A stretch of DNA of 18,122 bases, taken from assembly GCA_003164305.1 (NCBI GenBank), contig PLSZ01000226.1:1-18122 (forward strand), read 5' to 3'. The stretch comes from Acetobacteraceae bacterium. GTDB lineage: Bacteria; Pseudomonadota; Alphaproteobacteria; Acetobacterales; Acetobacteraceae. The notes below the pieces were generated by a model. The model searched no databases and was not told the origin of the DNA. It was given only the letters and a program-made list of their open reading frames with translations. The stretch's first letter is position 1; each line of letters opens with the position of its first letter. Positions 14,571 through 18,122 of the stretch are shown here, in pieces. The translations under genes and the position numbers were made by a program.

Positions 14571-15931
14571 GCCGATGCCTCCAACAACGCGCAAACCTCC
14601 CGCACATCCGCCACCTCATCCAGCCGATCGATCAATCCGACCAAAGCCACGCCCACGCCCTCGCGAAGCCCTTCCCGCGAGAACTCCAGGCAGCGTAAAA
14701 ACTTCCGCAGCCGCCGCTCCCGGGACAGCGGCCGCGAAGGATTCGCCAACATCGCATCGCACGCCCAACGCAACGTCGTCCCATCTCGCAACGAAATCTC
14801 CAGAAGTTGCGGCGCCATGGCGTTTGGGTCCGGATTGTCGTTCATTTCAGTCACGATCAACCGAGCCAGCGCGTGCGTCGCGGGGTCCGTCAGCGCCTCG
14901 CCGCGGCAATGCGAGATATCGACATAGCCGTGCAGCAAAGCTTTCGCGCCAATGAACGCCATGCACAGCCGGGCATAAAACGCATTCGGCGCTGGCACAT
15001 CCGGCCGAGACACCAGCCGATTCGTCAACGGCGGCACGATCACTCGCACCGACCGTACATCCTTCATCGCGAACCCATGCTGTTCCCGCAACGACAAAAT
15101 GCCTTCGATCCCGCCATGCGTCGCGCGGCCGGCGGGCCACGGTTTGTGACTCATCTCACAAATTCGCCAGTCTTGGCCAAGGCTCCGCAAAATCGGTTCG
15201 AGATCCCACTCGCCTTCGAACAATCGAAAATACCCGTAACGCCCTTCGAAAATGTCGCGCGGTCCGGATAACCCAGCCGAAGTCAACTCAACCGAGCGCA
15301 CCGCGCTCATCGCATTGAAGCCGATCTGCATCGGCAACAAAATATTGCCCTCGATATGCGGTTGCATCGTCCCGCTGGTCTGGCCGTACTGCAACCCGAA
15401 CGCGCCGGCGATTTGCTCGGCGCTCAATCCCAACACAACCGCCAGTCCCGCGACAGCGCCAAATCCACCCGCGGTCGCCGGCCGAAAAAAGCGGAACGCC
15501 GACCGGGAGGCCAATCCCAAACCCACGGCCACATCAAGGCCCGCCGCCACCGCGGCGATCAGGTCGCGCCCGGAGACTCCGCCCTCTCGCTCCGCCAGTG
15601 CCAGCACCGCGGGCAACAATGTGGCCATGGCGTGCACCACCGCGCCCTCATGCAAGCAATCGTATTCCTGATTATGCACCTGCAGGCCATTCACGAACGC
15701 CGCCGTCGTCACCGGCGCGCGAAGTCGCGTGCCCCAGATCGTCGCCTCATCGCCACGCCCCCACCGTCCGGCCGCATCCCGGATCTGATCCATGCCGGTG
15801 GCCGAGGATCCCGCGACGCCAACCCCTAACGTGTCCAATATCCAGACTTTCGCCGCGGCGACGGCGGTTTCCGGCAGCCGCTCGAACCGCACGCCGGCGA
15901 CATGGTCGGCCAGCCGTTCCGACGCCAGCAT
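14567..15931 (-). CDS. MmgE/PrpD family protein (2-methylcitrate dehydratase / cis-aconitate decarboxylase-like)
   Basis: 454 residues, typical length. Family landmarks: the N-terminal DTLGVGVAGS (33-42), the active-site strand AFVNGLQVHNQEYDCLHEGAVVHAMA (78-103) with its His86, Asp91 and His100, RPATAGGFGAVAGLAVVLGL (150-169), MQPHIEGNILLPMQIGFNAM (189-208), and SHKPWPAGRATHGGIEG (261-277), whose Lys and His match the substrate-binding block of PrpD. The fold dehydrates 2-methylcitrate (propionate catabolism), decarboxylates cis-aconitate, or acts on iminodisuccinate; which applies here is unknown, as no prpB/prpC partner lies nearby. The start ATG follows the stop of the metal-binding-protein gene directly (TGAATG), with no good ribosome site, so translation depends on that gene. 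Confidence 0.9.
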   Translation of the reverse strand: MLASERLADHVAGVRFERLPETAVAAAKVWILDTLGVGVAGSSATGMDQIRDAAGRWGRGDEATIWGTRLRAPVTTAAFVNGLQVHNQEYDCLHEGAVVHAMATLLPAVLALAEREGGVSGRDLIAAVAAGLDVAVGLGLASRSAFRFFRPATAGGFGAVAGLAVVLGLSAEQIAGAFGLQYGQTSGTMQPHIEGNILLPMQIGFNAMSAVRSVELTSAGLSGPRDIFEGRYGYFRLFEGEWDLEPILRSLGQDWRICEMSHKPWPAGRATHGGIEGILSLREQHGFAMKDVRSVRVIVPPLTNRLVSRPDVPAPNAFYARLCMAFIGAKALLHGYVDISHCRGEALTDPATHALARLIVTEMNDNPDPNAMAPQLLEISLRDGTTLRWACDAMLANPSRPLSRERRLRKFLRCLEFSREGLREGVGVALVGLIDRLDEVADVREVCALLEASA

Positions 15932-16837
15932 TCAGGCTGGCCGCATCGCGCGTTCGAACAATGTCGTGTTATGCCGCAGCATCGAAATATAATCCGGCGC
16001 CGGCCCATCCGGTTTCGACAGCGCATCGGAATACAGCGGCCCCGATACCGTCGCGCCGGTTTCTCTCGCCAGCATCGAGGTCAATCGCGGATCGGTCATG
16101 TTCTCCAGGAACACCGTACGCACCCGCTCGCGTTTAATCTGCGCCACCAACGCGGCGATCGCTTTCGCCGAGGGCTCCGCGTCCGTTGACAACCCTTCGG
16201 CGGCGAGAAATTCAATACCGTAGCGCGCGCCGTAATAGCCAAATGCATCGTGTGTCGTAACGATCCGCCGCGCGGCCGGCGGGATTGGCGCGAACTGGCT
16301 GGCGATCCAGGCATCGGTTTGCTCGATCTCCGCGACATAGGCGGCGGCGCTGGTGCGATACGCGTCCGCATGCACCGGATCGGCGGCGGTCAGCCCCTCG
16401 GCGATGTTGCGCGCGTAAATCACGCCGTTGCGCGGATCCTGCCAGGCGTGCGGATCGATCGAAGTCGCCGCGCCCTTGCGCATCGTTCGCGGCGTTACTC
16501 CGCCCGACGCGACGATGCGAATGCCGCGAAAGCCCGAGGCGGCGCTCAGGCGGCTCATCCACCCTTCCAGGCCCAGGCCGTTTTCGACCAGCAAAGCGGC
16601 TTCCGTCAGCGTCCGGGAATCACCCGCCGACGGCTGCCAGACATGCACATCGGCGTCGGCGGGCACCAGGCTGGTGACATGGACCATCTCCCCGGCGACC
16701 ATTTCCCCCGCGATGCGCCGCATCATGTCGGCCAGCACCGAAAAGCTCGCCACGGCGGTGATGCCGCCCGCCCGCGCGGAGGGCGACATGAGGGCCATCT
16801 GGGCCAGGAGTCCGATCAGGATCGCGCGACGCCGCAT
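15932..16837 (-). CDS. Zn/Mn ABC-type periplasmic metal-binding protein (ZnuA/TroA-like), orphan
   Basis: 301 residues, standard for cluster A-I metal-binding proteins. Residues 1-23 are a signal peptide (RRRAILIGLLAQMALMSPSARAG). Likely metal ligands: His65 in DADVHVWQPS, His130 in IDPHAWQDPRN, His196 in VTTHDAFGYYGARYGIEF, and Asp271 in PLYSDALS, so a three-His, one-Asp set, as in the TroA/ZnuA group (PsaA-type proteins have Glu in place of the third His). The His/Asp-rich loop of true ZnuA is absent. It delivers a divalent metal from the periplasm to a membrane permease, but neither the permease nor the ATPase is encoded here. It heads a minus-strand operon with the MmgE/PrpD and ProX-type genes. 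The start ATG 16837 has only a weak GGATGGA upstream. Confidence 0.9.
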   Translation of the reverse strand: MRRRAILIGLLAQMALMSPSARAGGITAVASFSVLADMMRRIAGEMVAGEMVHVTSLVPADADVHVWQPSAGDSRTLTEAALLVENGLGLEGWMSRLSAASGFRGIRIVASGGVTPRTMRKGAATSIDPHAWQDPRNGVIYARNIAEGLTAADPVHADAYRTSAAAYVAEIEQTDAWIASQFAPIPPAARRIVTTHDAFGYYGARYGIEFLAAEGLSTDAEPSAKAIAALVAQIKRERVRTVFLENMTDPRLTSMLARETGATVSGPLYSDALSKPDGPAPDYISMLRHNTTLFERAMRPA

Positions 16838-16927
16838 GCTTCAGTATCCATCCAGAAAACGCGTTGTGTCCAACCAAAGGGCTAGCCGCCCTGTTCTCAC
16901 GACGCAATCTCTGGCTGGATATCGCAT
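16838..16927. other. 90-bp divergent promoter region
   Basis: This gap must hold the promoters for the minus-strand metal-binding-protein operon and the plus-strand NAD(P)-binding protein gene. The only symmetry I see is AGGGC-N5-GCCCT (16878-16892), a short dyad that could be an operator. No Zur or MntR consensus is evident by eye, and no convincing -35/-10 pair either way. Confidence 0.45.
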
Positions 16928-17803
16928 ATGTCACCCCCCCGCGTTCACGTCATCGGCGCCTCCGGACGGTCCGGTGCCGCGCTGGCCCGCGTCCTTGGCT
17001 CCCGCATCGTCCCGGTCGTCCGCGACCCCGCGAAATGGGCCGTGCTGGGCTTTGACGTGTTCCCCGCCGTCGCCGATCTGACCGACCTGGGCGCTTTGGC
17101 CCAGGCCCTTCAAGGGGCAACGGCGGTGGTGAGCTGCGCGCACGCGCGGTACGCCGAGCGGATCATCGCAGCGGCCCCGCCGGACGCGCGCCTCATCTTC
17201 CTGGGAAGCACCCGCAAGTTCACTCGCTGGCCCGATGATCACGGCAGCGGCGTGCTGGCGGGGGAGACGGCGTTCCTACGCTCCGGCCGCCGAGGCGTCA
17301 TGCTGCATCCGACGATGATCTACGGCGCGGAGGGCGAGGACAACGTGCGGCGCCTCGCGGCCCTGGCGCGGCGGCTGCCGGTGCTGCCGTTACCCGGCGG
17401 GGGACGCGCACAGGTTCAGCCGATTCATCAGGGCGACGTCACGCGGGCGATCCTGGCGGCATTGGAACATGGCTGGGACGGGCCGCACACCATGGTGATC
17501 GCCGGGCCGGAGCCGATGCCGTATCACGCGTTCGTGCGTGCCGTTGCTTTGGCGTCCGGCGTGACCCGGCCTCGGTTTTTGTCGGTTCCCGCCGGCCCGC
17601 TGATCGCCGCCGCCGCGCTGACCCGGTTCATTCCCGGCCTGCCTGCCGTCGCCCCGGCGGAAATTCGCCGCCTGCTGGAGGATAAAGCCTTCGACATCGC
17701 CCTCATGCGCGCCGTGCTGGGGTTCACGCCCATCTCGCTCACCGAGGGGCTTGCGCTGACGTTTGGACCTCTCCATCGTCCGGCCCCAACCAAGGAGTCC
17801 TGA
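16928..17803 (+). CDS. NAD(P)-binding NmrA/SDR-like protein
   Basis: 291 residues. The dinucleotide loop VHVIGASGRSG (6-16) starts a Rossmann fold at the very N-terminus; AVVSCAHARYAERIIAAA (66-83), LIFLGSTRKF (89-98) and GVMLHPTMIYG (123-133) are the strand-helix and TMIYG blocks of atypical short-chain dehydrogenases such as NmrA and the complex I subunit NDUFA9 relatives. The usual catalytic YxxxK of classical dehydrogenases is not evident, so it may be a sensor or a non-classical reductase. Cytoplasmic, no membrane segment. Its stop TGA (17801-17803) is followed at once by the ATG of the M20 amidohydrolase gene, so the two form a coupled pair, and the ribosome site of that gene (AAGGAG, 17792-17797) lies inside this one's end. 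The ribosome site of this gene itself is weak. Confidence 0.82.
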   Translation: MSPPRVHVIGASGRSGAALARVLGSRIVPVVRDPAKWAVLGFDVFPAVADLTDLGALAQALQGATAVVSCAHARYAERIIAAAPPDARLIFLGSTRKFTRWPDDHGSGVLAGETAFLRSGRRGVMLHPTMIYGAEGEDNVRRLAALARRLPVLPLPGGGRAQVQPIHQGDVTRAILAALEHGWDGPHTMVIAGPEPMPYHAFVRAVALASGVTRPRFLSVPAGPLIAAAALTRFIPGLPAVAPAEIRRLLEDKAFDIALMRAVLGFTPISLTEGLALTFGPLHRPAPTKES

Positions 17804-18122
17804 ATGCCGATCATCAACCGTATCGCCGAATTCCACACCGACATGACCGAATGGCGCCGCGATATTCACGCGCATCCCGAACTGTCCATGCAGGAGTTCC
17901 GCACCTCGGCGATGGTCCAGGAGAAACTGAAATCCTTCGGCGTGGATGAGATCATCACCGGCATGGCCGGCACCGGCGTGGTCGGCGTGATCCGCGCCGG
18001 CACCTCCGATCGCGCCATCGGCCTGCGCGCCGACATGGACGCGCTGCCGATCGCAGAGACGACCAACCTGCTCTATCGCTCGACCGTTCCCGGCCGCATG
18101 CATGCCTGCGGTCACGACGGCC
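17804..18122 (+). CDS. M20D-family amidohydrolase/aminoacylase (partial, 3' end outside window)
   Basis: The first 106 residues are seen; the rest lies beyond the window. WRRDIHAHPELSMQEFRT (17-34) opens the family, followed by GLRADMDALPIAE (73-85) and GRMHACGHDG (97-106), whose Cys and His are metal ligands of the hippurate hydrolase, IAA-amino-acid hydrolase and HipO/AbgA group. These enzymes remove acyl or amino acid groups from amides with a Mn/Ni/Zn pair, in the cytoplasm. The ATG follows the upstream stop without a gap, and AAGGAG (17792-17797) is 6 bases before it. The natural substrate cannot be inferred; amide or peptide-like products from the importer are one possibility. Confidence 0.92.
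   Translation, partial: MPIINRIAEFHTDMTEWRRDIHAHPELSMQEFRTSAMVQEKLKSFGVDEIITGMAGTGVVGVIRAGTSDRAIGLRADMDALPIAETTNLLYRSTVPGRMHACGHDG

Noticed and set aside
16664..16678. Second NtrC-like dyad GCACC-N5-GGTGA
   Set aside because: One arm is imperfect, it lies mid-gene in the metal-binding protein and no sigma-54 element is near; it serves as a guide to how often near matches arise by chance.

Overview
The window is about 18 kb of GC-rich DNA with strongly GC-biased third codon positions, tightly packed genes, frequent ATGA/GTGA/TGAATG overlaps and several GTG or TTG starts. With the gene content (NtaA-family flavin monooxygenase, peptide-type ABC importers, MmgE/PrpD, amidohydrolase-2, cyanase) this points to a free-living, metabolically versatile alphaproteobacterium, perhaps near Rhodospirillales/Acetobacterales. 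That placement is an inference from gene style, not a phylogeny. I saw no tRNA, rRNA, CRISPR array, transposase or phage gene.

Layout from left to right. (1) 1-893, minus: the 5' part of a fusion between a sugar-1-phosphate nucleotidyltransferase and an HAD-IIIA phosphatase (ADP/GDP-heptose type), cut by the window edge. (2) 894-1329: a 436-base divergent intergenic region with a hairpin plus T-run and a three-copy 13-bp repeat. (3) 1330-2745, plus: an exported retropepsin-like aspartic protease with an Ivy-like CxPxxC segment in its N-terminal half. (4) 2837-7851, plus: a four-gene operon for a peptide/opine-type ABC importer (binding protein, two permeases, and a fused double ATPase). (5) 7848-9164, minus: an NtaA/DmoA-family FMN-dependent monooxygenase whose stop codon overlaps that of the transporter operon. 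(6) 9330-10730, plus: cyanase (cynS) and a sulfotransferase. A sigma-54 type -24/-12 element and an NtrC-type dyad lie upstream of cynS. (7) 10814-14066, plus: a secreted beta-propeller protein, an amidohydrolase-2 family enzyme and a dienelactone-hydrolase-family protein; the last has its Shine-Dalgarno sequence buried in a GAAA-capped hairpin. (8) 14073-16837, minus: a ZnuA/TroA-type metal-binding protein, an MmgE/PrpD protein and a ProX/YbaK-type tRNA deacylase in one coupled operon. (9) 16928-18122, plus: an NAD(P)-binding NmrA/SDR-like protein and the 5' end of an M20D amidohydrolase.

How they may work together (inference). The importer and the adjacent NtaA-type monooxygenase resemble the arrangement known for aminopolycarboxylate (EDTA) use, so import and oxidative N-C or S-C bond cleavage of a small substrate is a reasonable guess. 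The flavin reductase such an enzyme needs is not in the window. Cyanase releases ammonia and CO2 from cyanate, and its upstream elements suggest nitrogen-limitation control by NtrC/RpoN. The remaining hydrolases and decarboxylase-like enzymes look like accessory catabolism rather than one obvious pathway.

I did not find a clear new defence or mobile system. The best leads are the NtrC/sigma-54 signals at cynS, the occluded ribosome-binding site at 13296-13321, the Ivy-like/retropepsin fusion, and the importer/monooxygenase pair.
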